Positions 7,546 through 15,129 of a stretch of 23,627 nucleotides of DNA are shown one piece after another (the stretch's first letter is position 1; each line of letters starts with the position of its first letter). The translations under genes were made by a program, and so were the position numbers. The DNA lies in the IMG/VR virus record IMGVR_UViG_3300017773_000145, positions 1 through 23,627 of that record; one strand, given 5' to 3'. The stretch is from a virus. The notes beneath the pieces are model-generated. The model was not told the DNA's origin and ran no database searches. It saw nothing but the letters and a program-made list of their open reading frames with translations.

Positions 7546-8247
7546 TTAACGCTCGCGCAAACGTCTTTCAGCTTCAGCTTTGTAATTCTGCCAATTTTCA
7601 GGGTGCTTTCTAATAATTTCACCCAGGGCTGACATGTTGATGCCGCGATTGATGCCGCCGACGGTCAAGTCACGCAGCAAATCAGGATCTAGGCCACCGC
7701 TCGATGCACTACGCGCTGCAGGTGCGCCACCGCCCTGGGGCTTAGGAACCTTCTGCACCCATTCCGGCACGTTGTTACGAGCCCAGTCAGCGACAGGAAT
7801 TCGCTCATAGCCATCAACCACCACCGGGCCATTGTTGCCCTGCTGGATTTCCTTATCCTTCAAATAATTCCGCATGACCAAATCAGGGTCATGCACAACG
7901 TCTGACAGGGCACTGACCGCAGGCGCAGTCAGCTCAAGGTCACGTACACGGGCCTCCAGCTCTGCGATGCGTTCATCTTTTTTGGTGCTGTTTTCGCGGA
8001 ACTGATGCTCTCTGGCTTGTAGTGCTTCGCTGTATTTGCCCTTTGATTCCAGTTGTTCTTGCTCTGCTTTTGCCTTGAAGTCCATCAACTCTTGGACATC
8101 GATGCCTTCAGGCACTGATTTGGATTTTTTTAATTTACCAATCAGCTCGTGATTTTTGCGTTCTAATGCTTCAACACTGCTTTTAAGCAGATCCAATTCA
8201 GTAGTGTCTGCTGTAGGCGTAGCCTCTTGCAGTTGATCTTCAGACAT
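7546..8247 (-). CDS. Capsid scaffolding protein
   Basis: A 233-aa hydrophilic protein directly upstream of the capsid gene. Residues 15-110 form a long coiled coil rich in E, K, L and Q (for example LLKSSVEALERKNHELIGKL). The middle is less structured, with a VDGYERIPVADWARNN segment. After a Gly/Ala/Ser linker, the C-terminal part ends in a basic helix (KAEAERRLRER). A coiled-coil body with a basic C-terminal end that binds coat protein is the usual scaffold design. Start has a weak upstream AAGG; a 73-bp gap separates it from the capsid gene. Confidence 0.8.
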   Translation of the reverse strand: MSEDQLQEATPTADTTELDLLKSSVEALERKNHELIGKLKKSKSVPEGIDVQELMDFKAKAEQEQLESKGKYSEALQAREHQFRENSTKKDERIAELEARVRDLELTAPAVSALSDVVHDPDLVMRNYLKDKEIQQGNNGPVVVDGYERIPVADWARNNVPEWVQKVPKPQGGGAPAARSASSGGLDPDLLRDLTVGGINRGINMSALGEIIRKHPENWQNYKAEAERRLRER

Positions 8248-8282
8248 AAATAACCCGTAAGGTTAATTGCAGCCCAAATGTA

Positions 8283-8561
8283 CTACCAAAGAAACTTGTT
8301 CGCCCAGTAATCGCCAGAAATTGGCCCACGTTTGATGTTTTGGGAGTGACGTTTCTTCCAGTTGCTGCGTTTCTCTGCGTCGGCTTTGCTCTCGCCGTCA
8401 CGCTTGGGGAAACGATCAGCGCCCTGTAGTCCAAATCGAATTAGCTTTTGTTTGCCATCCACACTGGCCACAACAGCAGCCGCATACTTGGGGTGCCTTG
8501 GGGTCATGATCGGTTTGTTGAGGCCCTTAAAACGGTGGCCTCCTTTCTCAATATTGGCCAT
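8283..8561 (-). CDS. Small basic phage protein with KLIRFG motif
   Basis: A 92-aa basic protein: MTPRHPKYAAAVVAS, KQKLIRFGLQGADRF, then SNWKKRHSQNIKRG and a YWANKFLW end. The KLIRFGxxG, R-x-x-F/W-x-x-R-H and YWAxKxxW sequence is one I recall from small proteins near capsid and portal genes of marine phages and cyanophages; the function is unknown to me. Its ATG overlaps the stop of the preceding polylysine-ending gene (taATG). That junction lies in a 25-bp sequence repeated exactly at 8983-9007. Confidence 0.6.
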   Translation of the reverse strand: MANIEKGGHRFKGLNKPIMTPRHPKYAAAVVASVDGKQKLIRFGLQGADRFPKRDGESKADAEKRSNWKKRHSQNIKRGPISGDYWANKFLW

Positions 8562-8578
8562 TACTTCTTTTTCTTCTT
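8554..8578. repeat. 25-bp direct repeat, copy 1
   Basis: This 25-bp sequence is identical to 8983-9007. It covers a polylysine coding end (AAG/AAA codons), the TAA stop, the fused ATG and the next two codons (GCC AA). The copies diverge immediately on both sides. Confidence 0.85.
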
Positions 8579-8815
8579 CTTTTTCAAAAGGTCAGCGTCT
8601 GCCGTTCGTGCGCCGCCCTTGCCAGAAATAAAGCTATTCACACGACCCATCGCCCAAGCGGGCATGGAGACGTTACGAGAGCCGCTTGACAGATAAGCAC
8701 CTTGGCCACGGCGATAGACAGCAGATAGCTGCCCAAGTGTGAACCTGGACTTATCGGCCTTTTTTTTGAGCGCGGCCTTTGTTGCCTCGCTTAGTGGTTT
8801 TCTTTTTGGTGCCAC
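8561..8815 (-). CDS. Small phage protein with GAYxSSGSR motif and polylysine C terminus
   Basis: With a GTG start at 8815 the product is 84 aa: a basic Ala/Lys helix, then RFTLGQLSAVYRRGQGAYLS, SSGSRN, MPAWAMGRVNSFISGKGGAR and a tail of seven lysines. The YxxGxGAYxSSGSR...WAxGRVxSFxxGxxGAR pattern matches a small family I recall from marine phages, of unknown role. A GAGG lies about 10 bases upstream of this GTG. An earlier in-frame GTG at 8899 would give 112 aa but overlap the 79-aa gene by 149 bp. Even the chosen start overlaps that gene by 65 bp in another frame. The stop is fused to the next ATG. Confidence 0.6.
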   Translation of the reverse strand: MAPKRKPLSEATKAALKKKADKSRFTLGQLSAVYRRGQGAYLSSGSRNVSMPAWAMGRVNSFISGKGGARTADADLLKKKKKKK

Positions 8816-8990
8816 CTTGCTTAGTCCTCGATGCAGAAACGGCTTTGATGTCGATGGATTCGCCGCGCTTATAGGCCTCGGCGGTGCGCTTGAGTTCACG
8901 GGCCTTAGCAGCGCGGTTTTTAGCGCCCGACAGGTACTTCTTCGGCAGGCCAGTGGCCTTGTCCTTTGGTGGCCGCCGCTTTTTGGCCAT
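8751..8990 (-). CDS. Small Lys/Arg-rich protein, coupled
   Basis: A 79-aa protein with roughly one third Lys plus Arg: MAKKRRPPKDKATGLPKKYL, an Ala/Lys/Arg helix (KNRAAKARELKRTAEAYKRG) and a very basic C-terminal tail (TKKKTTKRGNKGRAQKKGR). The opening resembles small phage proteins with a GLPKKYLSG motif that lie in head-gene clusters. The charge suggests DNA or RNA contact, perhaps in packaging or inside the capsid. The ATG is fused to the stop of the upstream 24-aa ORF (taATG). Its end overlaps the next gene at a run of eight A. Confidence 0.55.
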   Translation of the reverse strand: MAKKRRPPKDKATGLPKKYLSGAKNRAAKARELKRTAEAYKRGESIDIKAVSASRTKQGGTKKKTTKRGNKGRAQKKGR

Positions 8991-9007
8991 TACTTCTTTT
9001 TCTTCTT
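8983..9007. repeat. 25-bp direct repeat, copy 2
   Basis: Identical to 8554-8578, with the same gene-junction content: Lys codons, stop fused to ATG, then GCC AA. Here it joins the 24-aa micropeptide gene to the 79-aa gene. Between the two copies lie the 79-aa and 84-aa genes. Confidence 0.85.
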
Positions 9008-9064
9008 GGGTTTTTTCTTGCCCGCAGGTTTCTGGGGCTTCATGGGGCCTTTGTAACTAGGCAT
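8990..9064 (-). CDS. 24-aa lysine-rich micropeptide with strong Shine-Dalgarno
   Basis: A 24-codon ORF, MPSYKGPMKPQKPAG followed by a Lys/Pro tail ending in five lysines. An excellent ribosome-binding site precedes it (AAGGAGG, then 7 bases, then ATG). Its ATG touches the stop of the 40-aa ORF upstream, and its TAA shares bases with the ATG of the 79-aa gene, so it is a fully coupled member of the operon. Its very strong SD inside an operon with weak SDs suggests it is abundantly made, or that it delivers ribosomes to the next gene. No family is recognised. Confidence 0.6.
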   Translation of the reverse strand: MPSYKGPMKPQKPAGKKKPKKKKK

Positions 9065-9186
9065 CAGCTGTCCTCCTTGGATGCTTCTGTTTTAGCTGCT
9101 TTTTTCTTAGCAGTGGGCTTTTTTGGAGGGCAAGCCGGGGCCTCTTCTGTGGTCGGTTTGAACTGGAACTTGCTGTGAAGTTGCAT
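9064..9186 (-). CDS. 40-aa Lys/Pro-rich small protein, first gene after the plus-strand insertion
   Basis: A 40-codon ORF starting MQLHSKFQFKPTTEEAP, with CPPKKPTAKKKAAKTEASKED near the end. An in-frame stop lies upstream and no other start intervenes, so ATG at 9186 is the only choice. The Shine-Dalgarno is weak (AGGG at about -12). Its TGA overlaps the ATG of the 24-aa ORF. Together with its neighbours it forms a run of four tiny basic proteins between the MuF-like and scaffold genes. Function unknown. Confidence 0.5.
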   Translation of the reverse strand: MQLHSKFQFKPTTEEAPACPPKKPTAKKKAAKTEASKEDS

Positions 9187-9220
9187 GGGACAGGCCCTAA
9201 CAGCATCACCAGCTTAACTT

Positions 9221-9250
9221 TTGCCAGATTTTTTCTCAACAGGCTATGTT
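9221..9250 (+). promoter_or_regulatory. Possible sigma70-type promoter for the lone plus-strand gene
   Basis: TTGCCA (9221-9226) and TATGTT (9245-9250) are separated by 18 bases, with a T-rich spacer. They match the -35 consensus at 5 of 6 and the -10 at 4 of 6 positions. The predicted start of transcription falls at about the ATG at 9257, so the mRNA would be nearly leaderless. No Shine-Dalgarno is seen. Confidence 0.4.
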
Positions 9251-9256
9251 GCGAAC

Positions 9257-9547
9257 ATGTCCCAAATAGTTGTCACTAACGGTTTTGGTCGCCTTGTGCT
9301 CAGGCATGAAGGCACCAAAGTCACCGCATCGGGCGGAAAAGACGCCCTGATGTATTGGCGTGACTTGCAGAGGCTTGGCCTACACGGGGCCTTTGGGCAC
9401 TATTTCGACCCAAACGACTGTTTTGTAAGCGATGTCTTCGCAGCCGTTTTGAGCAAGTACGACAGAAAGGCTGTTGATATTGACGTTGAAGACCTAGTAC
9501 AAGTCAAAAAGGAGCTGAGCAACTACCCCAAAGGGGCTATCCCTTAA
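9257..9547 (+). CDS. Lone plus-strand gene inside the late operon, moron-like, unknown function
   Basis: A 96-aa protein of unknown family: MSQIVVTNGFGRLVLRHEG, a short strand region, LMYWRDLQRLGLHGAFGHYF, an acidic/aromatic middle, and DIDVEDLVQVKKELSNYPKG. It is soluble, mixed alpha/beta by appearance, with no signal peptide or membrane segment. It runs against the flanking late genes: divergent from the 40-aa gene (70-bp gap) and convergent with the MuF-like gene, whose stop shares TTAA with its own. An earlier in-frame TTG (9221) coincides with the putative -35 and is less likely. Opposite orientation and its own promoter suggest an independently expressed accessory gene. Confidence 0.7.
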   Translation: MSQIVVTNGFGRLVLRHEGTKVTASGGKDALMYWRDLQRLGLHGAFGHYFDPNDCFVSDVFAAVLSKYDRKAVDIDVEDLVQVKKELSNYPKGAIP

Positions 9548-12036
9548 TCAAAACGCCCTGTTTGACTCAGGCCAACCATGATCTGAAATAACTCTGGGTG
9601 CTTACGCGCCAGCATTGACATGCGATCTGCGCTTACAAAGCTCTCAGCAGCAACTGTCAGAACTTCAGTTGCGTTTGCTCCATCTGGATAAACCTTGCCC
9701 ATATACACGTTTTGGAAATCATCCTTGTAAGCAATTTCCTGCTCTCCATAATCAAGTTCTGAAATATCGCGCAACTTGAATAACGGCTTGCCGTCTTTTT
9801 CCCTTAGCGCCTTTGGCCGCAAGTCTTTTGGCAGCATCTTGCTGTTACTCGCGTAGGCATTTTTCAACCTAAAGTCGCTCGCCTGTTTGAAGACCTGTGG
9901 CCTCTGCATTTCAACAACGTGCATCAGCTCATGAAACATGTTTTCTTTTGAGTTCAAACGGACGCTTACGCGGCGAGTGCTTGGGCTATACGATCCACGC
10001 CCAAACAAGGATGGTTCAATTTTTGCAGCGCCCAGTCTGCCTTCGTAGGTGTCAAAGCCTTTGCCGTTAAACATCTGAATGAACTCTGTAGCAATTTCTT
10101 TGTGCTCGTTCATTAGAGCCTTTAACTTGCGGCCCGTGCCCCAATCCATTGGGTCAAACGCCACATTGCTGAGCAGTCTTTTTTGCTCAGACTTATTTAG
10201 ATCAGTCTTGAGCATGGCCTGACGGATTTTTGCCATGGCTGGCTTGAGCTTCATATTCGCTCTTTCCTGAATTTTCCGAGATTGGTTGTATTTCTCGATT
10301 GCAGCTAAACGATCTTCTTTATTGGTTGCTGCTGCCACTCGCTCGGCTCTTAACTGCATAACGCGCACAGCCTTCCTCTCAATACTTGCAAAGCTGTTGA
10401 TCTCAGGGGCCACATCAGCAAGTAATTGCCTGCCTTTGTTTTGCAGTGAAGCCTCTTGCTGTTTTCGTAATTCAGCATCAAGCTCACGCTTTGTTCTGTC
10501 AGCTTTTGCTTTGGCCTTATCTGCGGCTGCTTTGGTCGCTGCTGTCTTTGCCTTGGCCCGTGCCAGCTCATCACGCAGATCCTGCGTTGTTTTAGGTTTC
10601 GCTTTAGTGGCCGCAGCTTTCTTGCTCTTTGTGATCTTGTCTGGCTCCCCATAGCGGGAACGCAGCTGTTTAAGGCTCACCTCTGAGCCGTCCTCTCGCA
10701 TAAACCGTTTCATGGCACCATCTGGGCCATATCGGTCAGCCAACCGGTTGTAATAACGAGCCTTCTCAAATGCCCCAGGCGTTGCCTTGCCACCGTTCAG
10801 CATCCGGGCCTGGGCAGGGCTGGCATCAAACCTTGATTTCTTGCCCGCCTTAGTCGTGCCCCGAAGGTCGTACAGGTGCTGTGCTGCGCTAGTGCCTACA
10901 GGCACCCGGCCACCCTTGGGGTCTGCACTAGACGGCGTGCCCTCTTTTGTCGGCCGATAGCCAATCTTTGAACTAGGTGGTGGAATATCGATCCCAAATT
11001 TCTTGGATGCGCCCGCGTAATCAATCACCGGGACCGTTGTAGATCTGCAGCCGAAATGTGGTGGATTCGACGGTGTTGGGCCTTTGCCGTAGAAGAACTC
11101 CTTCTGGTCCAAGTTTCGGCAGATCGCTGTGGTGTTGCTATCCAGCGTCGCGATCCATCTGTACTTCTTCGTGAGGTTTGGGTTGGCCTTATAAACCTGC
11201 AAGCTCGCAGCGTTTGACGTGGCATTGACGCTGGTCCTCACCAACGTCCGCACCTGATGCTTGGCCATCTTCCAGGCGTTGCCCTGCTGGGCCAATGCGA
11301 CCTGACGTGGGGTCAGTGCCTCAGTTGAAAAGCCCAGCTCACCATACAAAGACCGAGCAATTGACGCTGTGCTCTCACCTGTGAGCAGGCCATCCAGCAC
11401 CGCACGCGAGAACAGCTCGCCTTGCCGTTCAGCTAAACCGCGAAATGCTTTCACGATGCTGGTGCCATCAGGCATCCGGATTACAGCGCCCTGCCGTGCC
11501 GTCAGTTTCAACACTGAACCGGGCCCCTTCACTGCCTCCTCAAAGCTGTCCTGCAAAAGGTTGGTGCCCACATCCAGTGGGTCAGCTTTCACCACAGCCT
11601 TGGCGAAAGACTCGGTGACCTCGACCGTTCGCACCTGGGTCTTGACCGCTGCAGGCACTACCCGTTGCAGCTCCGCCCTGGCAAACGCAACCTCAACATC
11701 AGCCAAACCGTCCAGCTGTTGGATTAACTCATTGATGCTCTGGCCGGACCACTTCTTCATGGCGTCCAGGTTTTGCTTGATCAGGGCCCGCATCCGTGCA
11801 GCCTTGAACTGCGGCTTTTTGCTGCTGGGCATCTTGTCGATGCGCTCTAGCTCCCGCACCGCCTTGACGATCTGCCGCCGGTAAGACTCCAGCAGCTTGT
11901 TAGCAACACCATTGCTAAACCGATTTAGATCTAGTGCCTTGCGGTAGTAGCTCTCAGGCACTCCCGCAACGCCACCAGGCTTGATGGTGTTGGCTAGGAA
12001 TTTGCGCTGTTCCCCAGCACTAGGCGATGCGGTCAC
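9544..12036 (-). CDS. MuF/SPP1 gp7-like minor head protein fused to a putative zinc metallopeptidase domain
   Basis: An 830-aa protein. Residues 1-260 are helical. Residues 262-337 carry the MuF/SPP1 gp7 core: VRTSVNATSNAA, WIATLDSNTTAICRNLD and PPHFGCRST. This portal-associated minor head protein is packaged and in some phages enters the cell with DNA. Residues 470-535 form a Lys/Ala-rich coiled coil. The C-terminal region contains FHELMHVVE with HExxH at 702-706 (coding bases 9919-9933) and Glu at 791 and 798 as possible third zinc ligands. Typical MuF proteins are 250-450 aa, so the last 400 residues are an added module. GTG start at 12036 overlaps the upstream TGA. No separate prohead protease is visible in the window. 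Confidence 0.82.
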   Translation of the reverse strand: MTASPSAGEQRKFLANTIKPGGVAGVPESYYRKALDLNRFSNGVANKLLESYRRQIVKAVRELERIDKMPSSKKPQFKAARMRALIKQNLDAMKKWSGQSINELIQQLDGLADVEVAFARAELQRVVPAAVKTQVRTVEVTESFAKAVVKADPLDVGTNLLQDSFEEAVKGPGSVLKLTARQGAVIRMPDGTSIVKAFRGLAERQGELFSRAVLDGLLTGESTASIARSLYGELGFSTEALTPRQVALAQQGNAWKMAKHQVRTLVRTSVNATSNAASLQVYKANPNLTKKYRWIATLDSNTTAICRNLDQKEFFYGKGPTPSNPPHFGCRSTTVPVIDYAGASKKFGIDIPPPSSKIGYRPTKEGTPSSADPKGGRVPVGTSAAQHLYDLRGTTKAGKKSRFDASPAQARMLNGGKATPGAFEKARYYNRLADRYGPDGAMKRFMREDGSEVSLKQLRSRYGEPDKITKSKKAAATKAKPKTTQDLRDELARAKAKTAATKAAADKAKAKADRTKRELDAELRKQQEASLQNKGRQLLADVAPEINSFASIERKAVRVMQLRAERVAAATNKEDRLAAIEKYNQSRKIQERANMKLKPAMAKIRQAMLKTDLNKSEQKRLLSNVAFDPMDWGTGRKLKALMNEHKEIATEFIQMFNGKGFDTYEGRLGAAKIEPSLFGRGSYSPSTRRVSVRLNSKENMFHELMHVVEMQRPQVFKQASDFRLKNAYASNSKMLPKDLRPKALREKDGKPLFKLRDISELDYGEQEIAYKDDFQNVYMGKVYPDGANATEVLTVAAESFVSADRMSMLARKHPELFQIMVGLSQTGRFD

Positions 12037-12302
12037 GTGCCCTCCAAGCCCAATTCGGCAGGGTCACAATCCACATAAACAGACACGTCAGCACCTTCCC
12101 GTAATGCTGTGCCCACCACTGCAGTGAACTTGGCTGTATTGATCACCCAGTCGGGGCTTTCCCTCAGCCTTGTTTCTTGTATCCCGCTAATTTTGCCGTT
12201 GTCGTACCAAGTAGTTCTCACGATCCCAAAATGTGGACCCACACAGCTGCCCTGAAACACAAATAGGTTTCGCTCTCGACGCTCCGGTTTATTCCGCCAC
12301 AT
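12033..12302 (-). CDS. Small hypothetical protein between portal and MuF-like genes
   Basis: An 89-aa protein, with FVFQGSCVGPHFGIVRTTWY, an RLRESPDWVINTAKFTAVVG helix and a C-terminal VDCDPAELGLEG stretch. It is co-translated: its ATG lies within the last codons of the portal gene (14-bp overlap), and its TGA overlaps the GTG of the MuF-like gene. No family is recognised. The location suggests a small partner of portal or minor head protein; that is inference from position only. Confidence 0.65.
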   Translation of the reverse strand: MWRNKPERRERNLFVFQGSCVGPHFGIVRTTWYDNGKISGIQETRLRESPDWVINTAKFTAVVGTALREGADVSVYVDCDPAELGLEGT

Positions 12303-13740
12303 CTTCTACATCCTCATCCTCTTCTGGCAGCGTATCTTCTTCATCTTCTTCTGGCTCCTGCTCCTCTTCTTGTTCAGGCTCCTGTGTGCCCGAAAGACCG
12401 CCCATTTCAAGCGCCTCAAGCTCTTCTTCAACGTCCAGATCATCAAGCACCTCGCCTTTGCTGAGTTCTTCAAGCAAGGTTTTTTGGGTGATAGTCCCGG
12501 CAGTGTAAAGCTGCAGCAATGCTTGTATTTCTTGCGGTTGCAGACGTTGACCCATGAAGTCCCGATTGACGTAAGCCGTCCCTGGCTGGCTTTCGTTCAA
12601 ATACTCGGCATGAAAACGCAAACAGTTATCTAAAAGATCTTGCATTTGCATTGCGATCAGCATCATGGTGCTATCGCCCTGGCTGCGATCAATGCGCTTG
12701 GACTCGGCTGTTTCTGCTGACAGCTTTTGCCCCAGGACACTGGCCAACGCCAGCGTATTGATCTCTTCCGCGATCCGGTCCAGGTGCTTGAACTGCGCCT
12801 CGTAACTGTTGCCAGATGGCTCAATAAACTCAACTCTCGAATCAGTCGGCAGGCTCATGGCCTCCGATGGGCCAGCCGTTATTTCTTCCGCGCTAGGCGG
12901 CATCCCGTAGATGGCCAAGAAAGGCACTGCACTGATTCTCAACTGGTTGCTGAGATCAGAGCTGGCTTGATAGTGCTTGAGGTTCAGCTCTGCAATGTCA
13001 TTCATTGGTGGCCGCGACTCAAGCACGCCAACGCGGTTGGAATATGCCACCGCAAACGGAATGTCTTTAACAGTGGTTGTGCCCTCGTCGAACAGCTTGA
13101 ACTCACCGTCCTGTTCCTTGCGGTGAATCTCGTAAGCACCAGGAGTCAGGACTCGAACTTGCTCAACAACCTTCTCTCCGTATTTACCGTCAGGCTCAGT
13201 AATCGTTTCAAATAAACGCAGCTGAGTCAGCTTCTGTGCGCCATCAATGATTTCACTTCGCCAGCCAAGGATGTCTCTGGGCGCATAGCGCACGTAGTAC
13301 GGTCTGCCGCTGCCATCAGACGCAGCATCGACCAAAACACCGACATGTCCATATCGCAGGCAGATTCTTGTTGCCTCATAGAGAAATTGAGTGATGTCGT
13401 TTCCTTGCAAATCTGCATCGAACAGTTGCTCTGTGATCGTGTCACTTACATCGGTCAATCTGACCGGCTTTCGGGTCAACATGCCCGCCAACATTTTTTC
13501 GATGCGAGCGTAGAAGGGGCTGAGACAGCTAATTTTTAGACGATTGTCATAGCTGAGGTCATCTTCTCGCGGATACTGCGGCAAGAATTTTCTGTGGCCC
13601 TTCCGAAGGCCGTAAGTGCCCGATAACAGGACTTCAAGAAGGCTCCAATGGTCAGCCATGTTCATGTACGCCTGGTTGGGCGAATCAACAGTGCTGACGT
13701 TGCCAACACGCTTAGCGCCACCAATCCCAGATGAATACAC
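12289..13740 (-). CDS. Portal protein (DUF4055-type)
   Basis: A 483-aa protein with the layout of DUF4055 portals: N-terminal LEVLLSGTYGLRKGHRKFLP, a YDNRLKISCLSPFYARIEKM segment, CLRYGHVGVLVD, YVRYAPRDILGWR, a LKHYQASSDLSNQLR helix, and ALASVLGQKLSAETAESKR. The portal is the dodecameric ring through which DNA is packaged and which nucleates the head. The last 40 residues are almost wholly Glu/Asp. Gene order terminase-portal-MuF supports the call. A 27-bp gap separates it from the terminase gene. Confidence 0.9.
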   Translation of the reverse strand: MYSSGIGGAKRVGNVSTVDSPNQAYMNMADHWSLLEVLLSGTYGLRKGHRKFLPQYPREDDLSYDNRLKISCLSPFYARIEKMLAGMLTRKPVRLTDVSDTITEQLFDADLQGNDITQFLYEATRICLRYGHVGVLVDAASDGSGRPYYVRYAPRDILGWRSEIIDGAQKLTQLRLFETITEPDGKYGEKVVEQVRVLTPGAYEIHRKEQDGEFKLFDEGTTTVKDIPFAVAYSNRVGVLESRPPMNDIAELNLKHYQASSDLSNQLRISAVPFLAIYGMPPSAEEITAGPSEAMSLPTDSRVEFIEPSGNSYEAQFKHLDRIAEEINTLALASVLGQKLSAETAESKRIDRSQGDSTMMLIAMQMQDLLDNCLRFHAEYLNESQPGTAYVNRDFMGQRLQPQEIQALLQLYTAGTITQKTLLEELSKGEVLDDLDVEEELEALEMGGLSGTQEPEQEEEQEPEEDEEDTLPEEDEDVEDVAE

Positions 13741-13767
13741 GGCTAAGCCCCTACCAATAATTTGATA

Positions 13768-15129
13768 TTAATAGACACGGATTCCAGTGCCACGTCCGGC
13801 CCGTATGTGTAGCGGGTTGTATAGAGCCCAAACGGCGTAGCCCAGCGCGTCCGTTAAATGGTCATAGCCACCTTCCTTATCAGGTTGCTCAGGATTGCGC
13901 TCTGAATAACCCTGTAGCTCCAGGCACTCGATCATCTTTTCGCACTTGGCAAGGATCTGTAAACGGACCTCGCCCTTACCGTTCACTAGCAGCGCCTGCA
14001 GAGCTGCCACTCTGTCCCTGATTAGGGGGTTACTTTTGCCTGCTATGACAGTGAGCCCGGCCATTTGCAGCAGCTCAATATCTGTTCTCGCGGCATTAGT
14101 GCTGCGGTTTGCGCCTGATGAGTCAGGGTAAACATATACAGGAACTTGTAAGTGAGCTGATTTTTCTTTAATGGCTTTTGCCATTGAGTCGGTGTCATGG
14201 GCTTTCACTTCGTCGATTAGGAGAAATGAATTGCCCAGGCGTACCCCGCACACAGCGTTGCAATTACCAATGTTGAAATCGCAACCCCAGTGGCGTGGCT
14301 CATTGTCCAAGTTGACCGGGGCCGTCTCAATGACGTGCTTCGCTCGGTCAAAACGGTCGTAAACCTGGCCAGTGTTCAGGTTGACGAAGACTCCGTTCAG
14401 ATAGGACTGAATGAGTTGCTCTGGGTAATTCTGCAGTAAAGAATCAATGAACCCTTCTGGGAGGTAAGGGTTGTCCGTAGTTTTAGCGCGAATCAACGCA
14501 GTGTCGTCACCTGCGTTTTTCTCAAAGGTGTCGAACGCCCAGCCGAAGCCTTCTGGTGTGGTGGCCGCATAGAACTGCTGGACATTGCCAGAGCGCAGGC
14601 GAGCCAGTGCCATCCGCATGGCTTGGGTCGCAACTGACTTGTTTGCTGTATCGGCTTCGTCGAACCCAACAGCGCAAAGGTTTTGACCACGGATGCGATT
14701 GGCCGTTTCCATGGTGCGAAGAAGGATGGTATGTGAGCCCTCGCGAAAATGGATCCGGTATTCCGGCAAGGGGCTCACACGAAAGTCAAAAGGGATCTCA
14801 AATTTCGTAAGCAGCTCATCCATCTGGCGCATGAGAATATCCCTAAGCATGGGAGCAATGGGTTCAAACAGGGCAGAAACGTGGCCCACATTCAGAGCCG
14901 CCATGTGAAGGCTTTTGCAGATCAAGCCGTAGGTTTTGCCCGCTCCAAATCCACACACAAGGCCAAGTTTGCGGTGCTCGGTGTCCTGGCAAAAAGCAAT
15001 TTGATGGGGAAGCAACTCCGCCTGCACACGCTGCAGAACTTCTGCGGTGGTTGGTTTGCTGAATCGCTGCAGCTCAAGGATCGGAGCTAGTAGCGGTTCA
15101 CTGCCTACAACATCATCGACCAGACTCAT
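13768..15129 (-). CDS. terL: Terminase large subunit
   Basis: A 453-aa packaging motor with ATPase and nuclease domains. Walker A is GFGAGKT (60-66), Walker B VGFDEAD (154-160), and a TTPEG coupling motif lies at about 190. RNase H-like nuclease acidic residues are visible as WGCDFNIGN (Asp 284), YPDSSGANR (Asp 336) and YDHLTDALGY (Asp 423 and 427). The start chosen is ATG at 15129, which overlaps the stop of the small subunit (ATGA). Longer in-frame readings run back through the small-subunit gene and are unlikely. Full-length and intact. Confidence 0.95.
   Translation of the reverse strand: MSLVDDVVGSEPLLAPILELQRFSKPTTAEVLQRVQAELLPHQIAFCQDTEHRKLGLVCGFGAGKTYGLICKSLHMAALNVGHVSALFEPIAPMLRDILMRQMDELLTKFEIPFDFRVSPLPEYRIHFREGSHTILLRTMETANRIRGQNLCAVGFDEADTANKSVATQAMRMALARLRSGNVQQFYAATTPEGFGWAFDTFEKNAGDDTALIRAKTTDNPYLPEGFIDSLLQNYPEQLIQSYLNGVFVNLNTGQVYDRFDRAKHVIETAPVNLDNEPRHWGCDFNIGNCNAVCGVRLGNSFLLIDEVKAHDTDSMAKAIKEKSAHLQVPVYVYPDSSGANRSTNAARTDIELLQMAGLTVIAGKSNPLIRDRVAALQALLVNGKGEVRLQILAKCEKMIECLELQGYSERNPEQPDKEGGYDHLTDALGYAVWALYNPLHIRAGRGTGIRVY

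Noticed and set aside
9057-9239. 60-codon minus-strand frame overlapping the 40-aa gene
   Set aside because: Different frame from the two ORFs joined by tgATG and a strong ribosome site; its composition is unconvincing.
12233-12508. Ser-rich plus-strand frame opposite the portal tail
   Set aside because: It is the reverse complement of Glu/Asp codons of the portal C terminus.
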